Counted from the stretch's first letter, positions 45,346 to 56,178 are shown. The stretch is DNA of 64,000 nucleotides from an uncultured Alphaproteobacteria bacterium (GCA_934276635.1 CAKQTH010000006.1:10004-74003); one strand, 5' to 3'. Notes: a model not told the origin generated them from the letters alone. Made by a program: numbers and translations.

Positions 45346-45856
45346 GGCTGAAATCATCGTTGATGACGACAGATGGAATGTCGAAGGCAAAAAGGAGCAA
45401 GATGCTACACAAGGCATTTTTGCGCTTGCCGTTGATTATCTGAAAGAAAATGATGAGCTCGAATTTTTGCCCCGTCCGATGCCTTTGTCAATAAATATAT
45501 GTCTCAGCAACGATGAAGAGGTTCACAAACTCAATAAAGAGTTCAGAAATATGGACAAGCCGACCAATGTTTTGTCGTTTGCGCACATTGACGATGACGC
45601 TTTTTCAGAAGAACTTGAAAATGCGGACATTGCGGAGCTCGGAGATATCATAATTTCGCTTGATACGCTTGAGCGCGAGGCAAAAATCGAAAATATCAGC
45701 TTTGAAAATCATTATGCGCATTTGCTGGTTCACGGAATTTTGCATTTGTGCGGCTTTGACCATATTGAAGAGGAAGAGGCTGAATATATGGAATCGACAG
45801 AGATTGCGATTCTGAAAAAAATGAATATTGAAAACCCATATAAGGACTATGAATGA
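45326..45856 (+). CDS. ybeY: Endoribonuclease/rRNA maturation factor YbeY
   Basis: YbeY is a zinc metalloprotein needed for 16S rRNA 3' end maturation and ribosome quality control. The C-terminal half has the zinc-binding motif HLLVHGILHLCGFDH with three His, and LNKEFRNMDKPTNVLSF upstream, both diagnostic. The start is uncertain: ATG at 45326 or 45329 inside the phoH end is most likely; 45305 is possible. The stop overlaps the corC start. Confidence 0.92.
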   Translation: MMQTENKAEIIVDDDRWNVEGKKEQDATQGIFALAVDYLKENDELEFLPRPMPLSINICLSNDEEVHKLNKEFRNMDKPTNVLSFAHIDDDAFSEELENADIAELGDIIISLDTLEREAKIENISFENHYAHLLVHGILHLCGFDHIEEEEAEYMESTEIAILKKMNIENPYKDYE

Positions 45857-46713
45857 AATATAACCTGAAAAACATCTTTCACAAAAACAACGATACTGTC
45901 CGCGAAACAATCGAAGATTTGATTGAAGAGGCGAACCTGTGCGGTGAAAAAGACCTTAGCAAACAAGAACAGCAGCTGCTGAATAATATTTTGTATCTTA
46001 AAGATAAAAAATGCTGCAATGTTATGGTTCCGCGCGCGGATATAGTGGCTTTTTCTAAAGACGAAACGCTTGAAGATTTGGTTGAGCTGATGATCAGCAG
46101 CGGGCACTCCAGAATCCCTCTGTATGGTGAAAGTCTTGATGATATGGACACCATTGCGCACATTATCGATGCGGCAAAATATCTGGCCAAAGGCAGCAAC
46201 AAAATCAAAGCCGGTCAGGTTGCCAAACACAAGCTTAAGTTTGTGTCTCCGTCAATGAGAGTGCTTGATTTGCTCAGCGATATGCAACGCAACAAAAATC
46301 ATCTGGTTGCAGTGGTTGATGAATACGGCGGGGTTGATGGGCTGATTTCGATTGAAGATTTGTTGGAAGAAATTGTGGGCGATATTGAAGACGAATATGA
46401 TGTGAACACAATTTGCGAGCCGTCGATTAATGATAACGGAACAATGATTGTTGATGCAAAAACCGATATTGAAGACCTCAAAGAAAAGACCGGAATCGAC
46501 ATTGTCGAGGGAATGCACAAGGAAATGGAAGACATTGATACGGTCGGCGGGGTTGTTTATCAGCTTTTGCAGCGAATTCCTTCAAGAGGAGAAGTGATAG
46601 AAAGCTCTAACGGGCTGAAATTCAGAATTTTGGAGGTTGATCCGCGCCGAATTCGCAAAATTATGATTATGAACCTCAAGAAAAAAGATGAAAATCAGAA
46701 TTCCGATATATAA
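45853..46713 (+). CDS. corC: CorC/TlyC-type CBS-domain protein
   Basis: The 286-residue protein has no membrane part. Two CBS domains (CCNVMVPRADIVAFS to about residue 120, and LKFVSPSMRVLDLL to IEDLLEEIVGDIEDEYD) are followed by a transporter-associated CorC_HlyC domain. In this operon position it is the usual CorC/TlyC partner, thought to influence divalent cation efflux. It overlaps lnt by 26 bases. Confidence 0.9.
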   Translation: MKYNLKNIFHKNNDTVRETIEDLIEEANLCGEKDLSKQEQQLLNNILYLKDKKCCNVMVPRADIVAFSKDETLEDLVELMISSGHSRIPLYGESLDDMDTIAHIIDAAKYLAKGSNKIKAGQVAKHKLKFVSPSMRVLDLLSDMQRNKNHLVAVVDEYGGVDGLISIEDLLEEIVGDIEDEYDVNTICEPSINDNGTMIVDAKTDIEDLKEKTGIDIVEGMHKEMEDIDTVGGVVYQLLQRIPSRGEVIESSNGLKFRILEVDPRRIRKIMIMNLKKKDENQNSDI

Positions 46714-48208
46714 AAAAACATACGCATTTTTAGCCGGAATGCTTTGTGTCGCCGGATTGCCGCCGTATTATGTTTTGATGGCGCCGATAATTGGGTTTTG
46801 TTCGCTGATGCTGATATTAAACGATGCAAAAAGCAAAAAAGAGGCGTTTGCCGCCGGTTATTGGTTCGGTTTCGGATTTTTCTCTTTCGGGCTTTCGTGG
46901 ATAGGAAACGCCGTGTTGATAGAGCCGGAGCGGACAGGCTGGCTTTTCCCGATTATTTTGCTGTCGTCCGGCGGATTTTTCGGGTTGTTTGCCGCGTTTC
47001 CGGCAATGTTTACATGGTTTGCAAAGTCAATTTGGCGCAAAATATTTGTGTTTGCGGCAATGTGGACGGTTTTTGAATGGATAAGAGGATTTTTCCTCAG
47101 CGGATTTCCGTGGAATCCGGTCGGCTCAATGTTTGCATTTTGGTCGCAACTTATTCAATCCGCAGCAATAATCGGAACATTCGGGTTGTCATTTGTCGCA
47201 GTGTTGTTTTTCTGCCTTCCGGCGGCAGGAATTCTCAAAAGAGGCAGACAGACCGCAGAAGCTTTGATTGTTATGGCTCTGGTGTTTTTTGTTAATGCCG
47301 AATACGGGGTTTTACGGCTAAAATATGCGGATAACGGCAATTCTGATACAAAAATAAGAATAGTTCAGCCGGCAATTCCGCAGGTTTTGAAATGGGAAAA
47401 ATCAGCGCTGGGCGAAAATTTTGCGCAATATGCAGCGATGAGCGCGCAAAGCGGAATCGACGATATTGATTTTGTGATTTGGGGAGAAACCGCAAGCCCG
47501 TATAATCCGCGCTTTATGCCGCAATATCTGCAAAAATTTGTTACTGCGGTGCCGAATGACGGATATCTTTTGTTCGGAGCGGTGGATTATGAATTTGAGG
47601 ACGGAGATTATCGCCCGAAAAATTCAATGTTGGTGATGAATAAGGACGGAGATATTGTTGATTCTTATGACAAATCTCACCTCGTTCCGTTCGGTGAATA
47701 TATCCCATTCAGAAAATATCTTCCGGATTTTGTGCAGCCGGTGGCAAAGATAATCGGAGACTTTAAGGCCGGAGATGCACATAAGGTGATATCTTTGAAA
47801 GACAAGCCGAGTTTAGGCGCGTTGATTTGTTATGAAGTTATTTTTCCGGCTGATGTTGTTGATGAAAATAATCGTCCGCAATGGATAGCGGTTTTGACCA
47901 ATGACGGATGGTACGGCGACAGTATGGGACCTTATCAGCATTTGGTTTCGGCGCAGATGCGTGCGATAGAGGAGGGGCTGCCGATTGTGCGCAGCGCAAA
48001 CAGTGGTATCAGCGCCATAATAGATGCATACGGGCAGATAACAGAGCAACTCGGACTGCAGAAGAGGGGAGTTGTTGACGGGCTTTTGCCAAAGCCTTTG
48101 AGCAGGCCGACAATATATTCAAAAATTCATAATCTGCCGATTTCGGCGCTTTGCCTTTTGATTGCGGCAATCAGCATTTTTTTCAAAAGAAAAAATAAGC
48201 AAAAATAA
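46688..48208 (+). CDS. lnt: Apolipoprotein N-acyltransferase
   Basis: Lnt adds the third acyl chain to lipoproteins in the inner membrane. The 506-residue protein has about seven N-terminal membrane helices and a nitrilase domain with the Glu-Lys-Cys triad in VIWGETASPYNP, SYDKSHLVPFGEY and GALICYEVIFP, plus a C-terminal helix. It closes the miaB operon. Confidence 0.94.
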   Translation: MKIRIPIYKKTYAFLAGMLCVAGLPPYYVLMAPIIGFCSLMLILNDAKSKKEAFAAGYWFGFGFFSFGLSWIGNAVLIEPERTGWLFPIILLSSGGFFGLFAAFPAMFTWFAKSIWRKIFVFAAMWTVFEWIRGFFLSGFPWNPVGSMFAFWSQLIQSAAIIGTFGLSFVAVLFFCLPAAGILKRGRQTAEALIVMALVFFVNAEYGVLRLKYADNGNSDTKIRIVQPAIPQVLKWEKSALGENFAQYAAMSAQSGIDDIDFVIWGETASPYNPRFMPQYLQKFVTAVPNDGYLLFGAVDYEFEDGDYRPKNSMLVMNKDGDIVDSYDKSHLVPFGEYIPFRKYLPDFVQPVAKIIGDFKAGDAHKVISLKDKPSLGALICYEVIFPADVVDENNRPQWIAVLTNDGWYGDSMGPYQHLVSAQMRAIEEGLPIVRSANSGISAIIDAYGQITEQLGLQKRGVVDGLLPKPLSRPTIYSKIHNLPISALCLLIAAISIFFKRKNKQK

Positions 48209-48210
48209 AA

Positions 48211-48237
48211 AAAGCACCCTGTTTCGGGGTGCTTTTT
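48211..48237 (+). terminator. lnt operon terminator
   Basis: AAAGCACCC pairs with GGGTGCTTT and is followed by T; it separates lnt from the convergent gene at 48252. Confidence 0.9.
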
Positions 48238-48251
48238 GATAACAACAAAAC

Positions 48252-49241
48252 TCAAACAATTAAGTTTGCTGAAATCTGAAGATTTCGGCAAAACATTGTT
48301 GCCCGGCTCGGATTGTCAAACTCCAGACACTGCTGATAGTAGTCGTCAAACATTTTTTTCAGAGCGTCGGTAAAGTCTCTTCTCTTTGACGGATCTTTTT
48401 CTGCTTTGAGCATCTTCATGGTCAAAGTCATCAAAGTTTCCATCTTGAAAGAAACTTCCTCTTGCTTTTGGCGCGAAATTTCTTTAGCGGACGGCTTTTT
48501 CGGCGGAAGGTTCTTGTACAAAATCGCCTTCATTAACTGTGGAACTTCTCCTGCATCTTCAAAGAATCGGAGATGAAATTCGTAGCTCATGGCGTCAATA
48601 CAGTTCTGCCACTTAATTCTTCGCTCCGGATCGCTCATCTCAAGAACTTTGTCTTTGTACACATAAATACAGAATTTGAGCTCATCTGCAGTCATCTTGT
48701 ACAAATCAAAACAGGTTGAACCAAAAAGCGGGAGCCGTAAGTTTTCAGACGCGTCGTTGTAAATCTCAAGCCACATCTCGTAAGGAGTGTTCGGACCGAC
48801 ATTCTGGTTATGAAAATCACAAAACATCGCAGCTAAATCTCGAGCTAGAACATTTGATTGTACGAAAGCTCTCAACTGTAGCTCAAAATCTTTATTGCCG
48901 TAGGCAAGATCCTCAAAATTCGCATTCGGCAAGTCATTTTTGACATTTCTTACAGACGGAATGTTGAAAACATACGTTCCTAAACCGATGATGCTTGTTC
49001 GACAGTCTCGACAGAGCTTTGGCTCATTGATGTCACCTTCAAGATTGCAAACATAGTTGTACACACCATCCCAAAACTTCTCTTCTTCCTCGCTGATGTC
49101 GCTGAGAAAGTATACAAACACATCCATTGCCATCTTGTAACATTCCACGAAATCGGACACGCGAGGCAAGTTGGAAGAAGAAAGAATGTTGTCAGCTTTT
49201 TGAGCCCATTCTTGGAGCATAAGTTTGTCTTCTTTTGTCAT
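48252..49241 (-). CDS. Orphan protein with SD-less leader
   Basis: The 329-residue product is helical, without signal peptide or membrane helices, with scattered cysteines including CRDC near residue 78. I do not recognise a family. Residues about 28-65 (PRVSDFVECYK to SDISEEEEKFWD) resemble the frameshifted gene at 19567-19862. It has a strong promoter (49298-49326) and terminator (49364-49388 is shared with alaS downstream of it on the other side), but no Shine-Dalgarno sequence: its leader TATTAACTTTCAAAA lies about 14 bases before the ATG. Base composition is similar to neighbours. Confidence 0.7.
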   Translation of the reverse strand: MTKEDKLMLQEWAQKADNILSSSNLPRVSDFVECYKMAMDVFVYFLSDISEEEEKFWDGVYNYVCNLEGDINEPKLCRDCRTSIIGLGTYVFNIPSVRNVKNDLPNANFEDLAYGNKDFELQLRAFVQSNVLARDLAAMFCDFHNQNVGPNTPYEMWLEIYNDASENLRLPLFGSTCFDLYKMTADELKFCIYVYKDKVLEMSDPERRIKWQNCIDAMSYEFHLRFFEDAGEVPQLMKAILYKNLPPKKPSAKEISRQKQEEVSFKMETLMTLTMKMLKAEKDPSKRRDFTDALKKMFDDYYQQCLEFDNPSRATMFCRNLQISANLIV

Positions 49242-49297
49242 AATTGTAAAAATTTTGAAAGTTAATAATATAATGGATAATAAAATTTACAGTGAAG

Positions 49298-49326
49298 ATT
49301 ATGACAAAAAGCACTAGATTTGTCAA
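49298..49326 (-). promoter_or_regulatory. Promoter of the 48252-49241 gene
   Basis: TTGACA (49321-49326) and CATAAT (49298-49303) are separated by 17 bases on the minus strand, giving a leader of about 50 bases. Confidence 0.75.
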
Positions 49327-49363
49327 GAGTTTTTGTCAAAAAAATGCAAAATGGTTGCAAAAA

Positions 49364-49388
49364 AAGGCACCTTGAAACAAGGTGCCTT
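49364..49388 (-). terminator. alaS terminator
   Basis: AAGGCACCTTG pairs with CAAGGTGCCTT and leads into TTTTTGC on the minus strand, 19 bases after the alaS stop. Confidence 0.88.
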
Positions 49389-49406
49389 AAAATCAAACGG
49401 TTAAGT

Positions 49407-52040
49407 TTATATCGCCTCACGGATTGCGTTGATTGCGAGCCCGATTTTGTCGGCATCAGGGCCGCCGGTCTGAGCCATATCCGGTCTTCCGCCGCCACCG
49501 TTGCCTCCGACAATCGGAGACGCCAGTCGAACCAAATCAACAGCGGAATATTTGTCGGTCAATCCCTTAACGCCGATTACGATAGACGCCTTATCATCAC
49601 GAATTGAGGCCATTGCGACAATGCCGCTGTCAAGATAGTTATAAACCTCGTCAACAAAGGCTTTGAGCTCTTTTGAAGTTGCATTCGGCAAAACTTTTGC
49701 CACAAATTTAACTCCGTTAACCAGCTGATATTTATCCTGATTGTCTCCGGCCTTGCTTGAAGCAAAGTCTTTTTTCAGATTAAACATTTCTTGTTCAAGC
49801 TTTTTCTTTTCGTCCAAAAGGTTTTGGATTCTTTTTTCAAGGTCATTGACATTTGTTTTCAGCATTGCACTGATTTTTTGCAATTTTTCTTCTGTGTGCT
49901 GAACATATTTTTCGGCCTCGACTCCGGTGACGCATTCAATACGACGAACACCGGCAGCAACGGCGCTTTCCGAAACAATATGGAAGTATCCGATGTCTCC
50001 GGTAGATTTTACATGAGTTCCGCCGCAAAGCTCAACCGAGAACGGCTTGCCGTCTTTTTCCATTGATACAACGCGGACTTCATCGCCGTATTTTTCGCCG
50101 AACAGAGCCATAGCGCCGCAGTTCATCGCGTCATCATGGTTCATAATTCTGGTAACAACCTGATAATTTTGGCGGATAGCCTCATTAACGATTCTTTCGG
50201 CTTCACGCAGCTCTTCATGCGAAATCTGCTTGTGGTGCGAAACATCAAAACGCATTCTGTCGGGGCCGACATATGAGCCTTTTTGTGTTACATGTTCGCC
50301 CAAAATCTGGCGCAATGCTTTGTGAACAAGGTGCGTCACCGAGTGATTTGCGCAGATTGCGGCACGGTTTCTTTCATCTACGGCAAAAGTCAACACATCG
50401 CCGACTTTTACGGTTCCGCTGATGATTTTGCAGCAATGAACATAAAGGCCTTCAACTTTCTTTTTGGTGTCATAAACTTCTATTTCACAGTTTGCGCCGA
50501 AGATTTTTCCTTTGTCGCCGCATTGGCCGCCCATTTCCGCATAGAACGGGGTCTGATTTGCAATCAAATAGAATTTTCCGTCAGAAACAAGCGATACTTC
50601 CGATTTTTCTTCATTCACCAAAGCAGAAACGATTCCGTCCGATTTAAGTGTGCTGTATCCTAAAAATTCGGTACTTCCGCATTTGTCCTGCAGCTCAAAC
50701 CAAATTTTGTCGGTTCCGGCATCTCCGCTGCCTGCCCAGTTTTTGCGAGCCTCAGCCTTTTGTTTTTCCATAGCTTTTTCAAAACCGTCCATATCAACGA
50801 CAATACCGCGGGAACGCAGAGCGTCTTGCGTCAAATCAACCGGAAATCCGTATGTGTCATAGAGTTTGAACGCGGTATCGGCTTTGAGCACATCGCCTTC
50901 GTGCATATTTTCGGTCGCATCGTCCAAAATCTTCAGACCTTTGTCGAGAGTTTTAATAAATCTGGATTCTTCGCTTTTGATGGTTTCGGTAATCAGAGCG
51001 TTTGCGCGATAAAGTTCGGGATAAGCTTCTCCCATTTCTCTTTGCAGAGACGGAACGAGTTTGTACATCATCGGGTCTTTAACGCCGAGCATTCTGGCAT
51101 GACGCATCGCACGGCGCATAATTCTGCGCAAAACATAGCCGCGTCCTTCATTTGAAGGCAAAACGCCGTCGGCAATCAAAAAGCACATAGCGCGCAGGTG
51201 GTCGGCAATCACATTGTGCGACGATACAAGCTCCGGATTTTCCGGATCGGAATGAGCCAATTTTGCGATGTCGGCAATCAGGTTGCGGAACAGGTCGATT
51301 TGATAATTTGAGTGAACTCCCTGCAAAATTGCGGACATTCTTTCAAGCCCCATACCGGTATCAATGCATTTTTGTTTGAGCTCAATACGGGAGCCGTCAG
51401 GCAAATCTTCAAATTCGTCAAATACCAAATTCCAAATTTCTATCCAGCGGTCGCCGTCTTCTTCCGGAGTGCCGGGAAGGCCACCCCAAACGCTTTCGCC
51501 GTGGTCATAAAAAATCTCGGAACAATATCCGCAGGGGCCGGTGTCGCCCATTTGCCAAAAGTTGTCTTTTGTTGCAATCGGGATAATTCTGTCATCAGGC
51601 AGGCCTGAAACTTTTTTCCAGATGTTTTTTGCAACTTCATCGGTATGAAAAACCGTAACCGCGAGTTTTTCTTTCGGAATGCCGAATTCTTTTGTAATCA
51701 GCTCCCATGCGTATGCAATCGCCTCATCTTTGAAATAATCTCCGAAAGAAAAGTTTCCGAGCATTTCAAAGAATGTGTGGTGGCGGACATCATATCCGAC
51801 GCTGTCCAAATCGTTGTGTTTTCCGCCGGCTCGAACCGATTTTTGGGAAGTCGTGGCTCGAGTATATGTCGCGGTTTCATTTCCGGTAAAAATGTTTTTA
51901 AACTGAACCATTCCCGAGTTTGTAAACATCAGGGTAGGGTCGTTATTCGGAACCAGCGACGAGGCCGGCAAAACCTTGTGTCCGTTCTTTTCAAAATAGT
52001 CAAGAAAGGTACTTCTGATTTTTTTTAGTGTAGCAGTCAT
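49407..52040 (-). CDS. alaS: Alanyl-tRNA synthetase
   Basis: The 877-residue enzyme charges tRNA-Ala. The class II catalytic core is N-terminal ([21 protein letters not shown], motif 2 [21 protein letters not shown]), the editing domain has the zinc ligands in [13 protein letters not shown] and [13 protein letters not shown], and the C-terminal DHHA1/C-Ala domain ends with [16 protein letters not shown]. The ATG at 52040 follows the usual [16 protein letters not shown] start; the longer frame is not needed. Confidence 0.96.
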   Translation of the reverse strand: MTATLKKIRSTFLDYFEKNGHKVLPASSLVPNNDPTLMFTNSGMVQFKNIFTGNETATYTRATTSQKSVRAGGKHNDLDSVGYDVRHHTFFEMLGNFSFGDYFKDEAIAYAWELITKEFGIPKEKLAVTVFHTDEVAKNIWKKVSGLPDDRIIPIATKDNFWQMGDTGPCGYCSEIFYDHGESVWGGLPGTPEEDGDRWIEIWNLVFDEFEDLPDGSRIELKQKCIDTGMGLERMSAILQGVHSNYQIDLFRNLIADIAKLAHSDPENPELVSSHNVIADHLRAMCFLIADGVLPSNEGRGYVLRRIMRRAMRHARMLGVKDPMMYKLVPSLQREMGEAYPELYRANALITETIKSEESRFIKTLDKGLKILDDATENMHEGDVLKADTAFKLYDTYGFPVDLTQDALRSRGIVVDMDGFEKAMEKQKAEARKNWAGSGDAGTDKIWFELQDKCGSTEFLGYSTLKSDGIVSALVNEEKSEVSLVSDGKFYLIANQTPFYAEMGGQCGDKGKIFGANCEIEVYDTKKKVEGLYVHCCKIISGTVKVGDVLTFAVDERNRAAICANHSVTHLVHKALRQILGEHVTQKGSYVGPDRMRFDVSHHKQISHEELREAERIVNEAIRQNYQVVTRIMNHDDAMNCGAMALFGEKYGDEVRVVSMEKDGKPFSVELCGGTHVKSTGDIGYFHIVSESAVAAGVRRIECVTGVEAEKYVQHTEEKLQKISAMLKTNVNDLEKRIQNLLDEKKKLEQEMFNLKKDFASSKAGDNQDKYQLVNGVKFVAKVLPNATSKELKAFVDEVYNYLDSGIVAMASIRDDKASIVIGVKGLTDKYSAVDLVRLASPIVGGNGGGGRPDMAQTGGPDADKIGLAINAIREAI

Positions 52041-52140
52041 TTTTTCTTCCCAAAAAATAAAAAAGTTTAAATCTTGGGTAATGTAAAACAATTTTTGTTT
52101 GCTGTCCAGACAAAAATTTGCTTGTTTTCAGCCTTTTTAC

Positions 52141-52623
52141 CTAAAAAACGACCGAGCCGTTATAATATACAAATCCGGCATTGAGATATGTTGCAAACAA
52201 AAGCCACAACATATACGGATATTGCAGATATGCGGAATATCTGTCGGTTTTTTTGAATGATTTGAGCATAATAAACACATTAAAATCAAGCAGAACCAAA
52301 ACAATGAGCCCGAGTCCCAAAAGACCCATATAAAAATATGTATATGACCATAATATCTGAAGCACAAGCTGTGCCAAAAACAGTTTGGAGTTTCTGGAAT
52401 AAGACGCGTCGTCAGCTTTTGCGGACATAATAAAAAAGCTCAGAATCATCAAAGCATACAGCACAATCCACATCACCGAAAATACGGCACCTTGCGGCAC
52501 CAGCGGCGGAAATGTCAGATTATAATAAAATGTCTGCATTCCAATACGGTTGAAATACGAACATAAAAACGCGGTGGCAAAAACCGCAATAAAAGCCGAT
52601 GTGAGTTTCCATATATGAGACAT
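52141..52623 (-). CDS. tspO: TspO/MBR family protein
   Basis: The 160-residue protein has five membrane helices and TspO motifs: FPPLVPQGAVFSVMWIVLYALM in helix 2 and LVLQILWSYTYFYMGL in helix 3. TspO binds porphyrins and related tetrapyrroles and acts in stress responses. TspO is common in alphaproteobacteria. It is a single gene here, on the alaS strand. Confidence 0.88.
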   Translation of the reverse strand: MSHIWKLTSAFIAVFATAFLCSYFNRIGMQTFYYNLTFPPLVPQGAVFSVMWIVLYALMILSFFIMSAKADDASYSRNSKLFLAQLVLQILWSYTYFYMGLLGLGLIVLVLLDFNVFIMLKSFKKTDRYSAYLQYPYMLWLLFATYLNAGFVYYNGSVVF

Positions 52624-52718
52624 TTTATCCTCCTTTTTTCTATGGATATAAACACTGGAGACGGTTTTTCAACTTTTATGCATAGCTGCCGGTTATTTTT
52701 TGCAATTTATGTTGATTT

Positions 52719-52747
52719 TTGTCAAAAAATGTGTTTTTATATAGCTT
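52719..52747 (+). promoter_or_regulatory. Possible promoter of the RNase J-like gene
   Basis: TTGTCA (52719-52724) and TAGCTT (52742-52747) are 17 bases apart, about 35 bases before the ATG. Confidence 0.45.
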
Positions 52748-52780
52748 ATAAAGAAAAAGAACCAGAATAAGGAAACAAAA

Positions 52781-54664
52781 ATGGATAATTCGGCAACAAA
52801 AATTTTCTTTGAAGGCGGAAATAACAGTGAGCGTATTGGAGGTTCTTCTTCGATAATTTTTCATATCAACGAAAAAGGCCAAACAACAAAAGTTATGTAC
52901 GATTTGGGCGCGTTGTTCGCTCCTGAAAATATCGAGGCCGATGCTTTTGTCGCCGATGTTACGAAATATCTCGGTTTGGGTGATGAAAAAGAGTTGCAGA
53001 ATTGTATCAGGGACAATGCGGAAAGACAGCGTCTGCGCGAATATCACAAATCTGTCGGAGGAAAGCCGAACACTTCGCTTGATGCGTTGTTTATTACACA
53101 TATGCACGAAGACCATATCGGTGGTCTGATTCATCTGTTGCGTACCGGATATAAGTTTCCGAAAATTTATTCTTCAAAAGAAACCTGCGCTTTTATCAAA
53201 AGAATCTGCGCCGAGGGCAATATCTCAAATGTTCCGGAAATGGAAGCGGTTGAGCCGAATAAGAGCGTTAAGATTAATGACGACTTTATAGTTACGCCGT
53301 ATGCCGTTTCGCATTCAACGGTCGGAGCGCTCGGATTTCACACACTTACGCGTTATAACGGCGAAAACTATGCCGGTATTATGAATATGGGTGATTTCCA
53401 CCTCGGAAAAGTTCCTCTCGGCAGAGGTTTTGAAGAAGAAAGCTTCAAAGAATTTATGAAAGGCCGCTATGTTACGCATGTTTTGGCCGATTCCACATCT
53501 TCTACCGTGACAAAAGATTCGGTTGTGGCCGAGCCGGTGACATATGACGAGGCCGTTGCCAATTACAGCAAAGTTATGTCCGATTATCCGCAAAAAAGAA
53601 TTGCATCAGCCGTAATCTCGCGCAGTTTGCAAAACCTGACTCCGATTTTGGAAGCCGCAAAGAAAAACGGAAAAAAAGTATATCTTGACGGCTATATGGT
53701 AAAGCACACTTTTGATGTTGCGTTCCGTTGCGGGTTGATGAACGATTATGCCGATACGGTTTATCGTGCGGCAGATTGCGTGAATGCGGATATGAAAGGA
53801 TATCTTACACAGTTTCCGACGGCTCAACAGGTGCTGATTTTCAGTGGTGCGTTTGCCGAAGGCGAGGGCACGGCAGATATGGTTAAGGCGGCAGGAATGG
53901 TCAAAGTTGCAAACGGAATGCACAAAGCTTTCAGCATTGACAAAGATACGGTCGTTGTTGTCGGACAGCGCGCGATTCCGGTCGGAAATACGCCGGCAAA
54001 AGCTCGCTCGATGTATGAAAAAATCCACAAACTCGGTGCAACGGTTATTCAAAACGAAGTTTCCGAAAGTTCGTCTTTGGGCGATTATCCGATGAAGAGA
54101 TTTCAGCGTTCCGGACACGCCAGCGAAAGCGAGATGACAAAGCTGATAGAGATGACAAAAGAAGAGCGCGGAAATAAGGATATGAAGTTGATTTTCCTGC
54201 CGGTTCACGGAGATGTAAAACAACTTTCCGGCAATGCAAAAGTCGGTATCAGAGCCGGCGCTGAACCTTCTATTTGTTATAACGGAGATGTTATCGGCGT
54301 CGGGCCTGATTTTACGCAAAAAGAAAAAGAGAGCAAAATCGGCGACCGCAAGTGGCTCTCGTTTACGGAAGTTCCGCTTGATGCAAATGGCAGAGACTAT
54401 GCTTTTGATATGGAAATATATACCGAAAGCGTCAAAAACGGCCATACATGGTATCAAAAATCGATGTCGATTGCCCGTATTTCTCCGGAAGCTATCAGAG
54501 ACCATGTGGAATATGAAAACATTAAGGTTATGAAAAAACTTGCAGAGTATGAAGAATCGTCAAACCGCGAAAAAATCAAACCAGTTTCCGACGGCAAAAA
54601 AGACCAACGCAATATGAATTTGTTGCGCAAACAAAGAGAAATGAGAAAGAACAGAAACAGATAG
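52781..54664 (+). CDS. RNase J-like metallo-beta-lactamase ribonuclease
   Basis: The 627-residue protein has the MBL motif ITHMHEDHIGG (residues about 105-115), later metal ligands in IMNMGDFHLG, the beta-CASP SGHASESEM near residue 450 and LPVHGDVKQL near residue 480, matching the order in RNase J. An unusual stretch (about 45-95) precedes the MBL motif, and the C-terminus is basic (NLLRKQREMRKNRNR). It probably degrades or trims RNA in the cytoplasm. Sequence is divergent from classical RnjA, so a related MBL-fold nuclease is possible. It is followed 10 bases later by map. Confidence 0.8.
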   Translation: MDNSATKIFFEGGNNSERIGGSSSIIFHINEKGQTTKVMYDLGALFAPENIEADAFVADVTKYLGLGDEKELQNCIRDNAERQRLREYHKSVGGKPNTSLDALFITHMHEDHIGGLIHLLRTGYKFPKIYSSKETCAFIKRICAEGNISNVPEMEAVEPNKSVKINDDFIVTPYAVSHSTVGALGFHTLTRYNGENYAGIMNMGDFHLGKVPLGRGFEEESFKEFMKGRYVTHVLADSTSSTVTKDSVVAEPVTYDEAVANYSKVMSDYPQKRIASAVISRSLQNLTPILEAAKKNGKKVYLDGYMVKHTFDVAFRCGLMNDYADTVYRAADCVNADMKGYLTQFPTAQQVLIFSGAFAEGEGTADMVKAAGMVKVANGMHKAFSIDKDTVVVVGQRAIPVGNTPAKARSMYEKIHKLGATVIQNEVSESSSLGDYPMKRFQRSGHASESEMTKLIEMTKEERGNKDMKLIFLPVHGDVKQLSGNAKVGIRAGAEPSICYNGDVIGVGPDFTQKEKESKIGDRKWLSFTEVPLDANGRDYAFDMEIYTESVKNGHTWYQKSMSIARISPEAIRDHVEYENIKVMKKLAEYEESSNREKIKPVSDGKKDQRNMNLLRKQREMRKNRNR

Positions 54665-54674
54665 AGGCTTTAAG

Positions 54675-55478
54675 GTGGCTATAAAAAGAAAAGACGGCGT
54701 TACGATATATGAGCCGGAAGATTTTGAAGGTATGAGAAAAGCCGGAAAAATCGCAGCACAGGTTTTGGATTATATTACCGATTATGTCAAAGTCGGCGTT
54801 TCAACCGGAGAACTTGACGACCTTTGCAATGAATTTATCAAAAAGCAGGGCGCAATTTCTGCCTGCATAGGTTATCACGGATATCCGAAAGCAACCTGCA
54901 TCTCCATAAATCATGTGATTTGCCACGGAATCCCGAGTTATGAACGCAAGCTTGCCGACGGAGATATTCTCAATATTGATGTTACGGTAATCAAAGACGG
55001 CTGGTACGGCGATACTTCAAGAATGTATTATGCCGGAAAACCGAAGTTGAAAGCGACAAGGTTGTGCGATGTGACCTATGAATGTATGATGCGAGGCATT
55101 GATGCGGTCAAACCCGGAGCCAGAATGGGCGATATCGGAGCCGTGATTGAAGAATGCGCGCACAAATATGGTTACGGCGTTGTCGATATGTTTTGCGGAC
55201 ACGGTCTTGGGCGAGTGTTCCACGATGCGCCGAATGTGATGCACTGCGGCAGACGCGGCACAGGCGAGCTGATAGAAGAGGGTATGTTCTTTACCATAGA
55301 ACCGATGATTAATATCGGCAAAAAAGACGCGACGATTTTGCCTGACGGTTGGACTGCAGTTACGCGCGACAGAACATTATCCGCTCAGTTTGAACATTCT
55401 ATGGGCGTTACAAAAGACGGAGTGGAAGTCTTTACATATTCGCCGAAAGGGCTTGACCGCCCTCCGTATAAGGGTTGA
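54675..55478 (+). CDS. map: Methionine aminopeptidase, type I
   Basis: This cytoplasmic enzyme removes N-terminal methionine. The 267-residue protein has the metal ligands in NIDVTVIKDGWYGDTSRMY (two Asp), GHGLGRVFH (His), FFTIEPMINIG (Glu) and QFEHSMGVT (Glu). The start is GTG at 54675, preceded by GAGG; no ATG is available. Adjacent radC starts five bases after the stop. Confidence 0.94.
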   Translation: MAIKRKDGVTIYEPEDFEGMRKAGKIAAQVLDYITDYVKVGVSTGELDDLCNEFIKKQGAISACIGYHGYPKATCISINHVICHGIPSYERKLADGDILNIDVTVIKDGWYGDTSRMYYAGKPKLKATRLCDVTYECMMRGIDAVKPGARMGDIGAVIEECAHKYGYGVVDMFCGHGLGRVFHDAPNVMHCGRRGTGELIEEGMFFTIEPMINIGKKDATILPDGWTAVTRDRTLSAQFEHSMGVTKDGVEVFTYSPKGLDRPPYKG

Positions 55479-55482
55479 GAAT

Positions 55483-56178
55483 ATGGCGGACTTGAAAGAA
55501 CCTGATTATCTCGGACACCGAGAGCGTTTAAGAAAAAGATTTTTGTTTAATGAAGGCCGCGATATGCCCGACTATGAGTTGTTGGAGCTGCTGCTTACAA
55601 TCGCAATTCCGAGAAGAGATGTAAAACCTTTGGCAAAAGAACTCGTGCGCAGGTTTAAGGACTTTGCCGGAGTTATATCCGCAAGGACGGAAGAGCTGAT
55701 GCAGGTGCCCGGCGTAAAAGAAAATACTGTCGTTGTGCTCAAATCCATAAAATCTGCCGCAGTCAGACTAAGTTGGCAAAGTTTGTGCAATTCCGATGCT
55801 CCGGTTTTTAGTAATTGGGACGAACTGATAGATTATTGCCACGCCGCGATGGCTCATAATGATGTTGAAGAGTTCAGAACGATATATCTGAATGCAAAAT
55901 TGCAGGTTATCGGTGAAGATGTTCATCAAAGAGGAACAATAGACAAAGTTGCAATTCACCCGAGAGAAGTTATAAAACAGGCGATGTTCAAGAATGCGCG
56001 CGGAATGGTTCTTGTTCATAATCACCCGTCGGGAGATATTCGTCCTTCAAAGGCCGATGTTGATATCACAAAGAATATTATTGAGGCTGCGCGCCTTGTG
56101 AATATTGAAGTTTTTGACCATCTGATTATCGGCAAAAGCGAAGTTTTCAGCTTTCGTGATGCCGGATTGATAAAATAA
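55483..56178 (+). CDS. radC: RadC/JAB domain protein
   Basis: The 231-residue protein has an N-terminal helix-hairpin-helix-like part (LMQVPGVKENTVVVLKSI) and the MPN/JAB domain with the metal motif HNHPSGDIRPSKADVD near residue 175. Its role is not DNA repair as once thought and remains unclear. The ATG at 55483 has AGGG upstream; a longer frame lies within map and is discarded. Confidence 0.9.
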   Translation: MADLKEPDYLGHRERLRKRFLFNEGRDMPDYELLELLLTIAIPRRDVKPLAKELVRRFKDFAGVISARTEELMQVPGVKENTVVVLKSIKSAAVRLSWQSLCNSDAPVFSNWDELIDYCHAAMAHNDVEEFRTIYLNAKLQVIGEDVHQRGTIDKVAIHPREVIKQAMFKNARGMVLVHNHPSGDIRPSKADVDITKNIIEAARLVNIEVFDHLIIGKSEVFSFRDAGLIK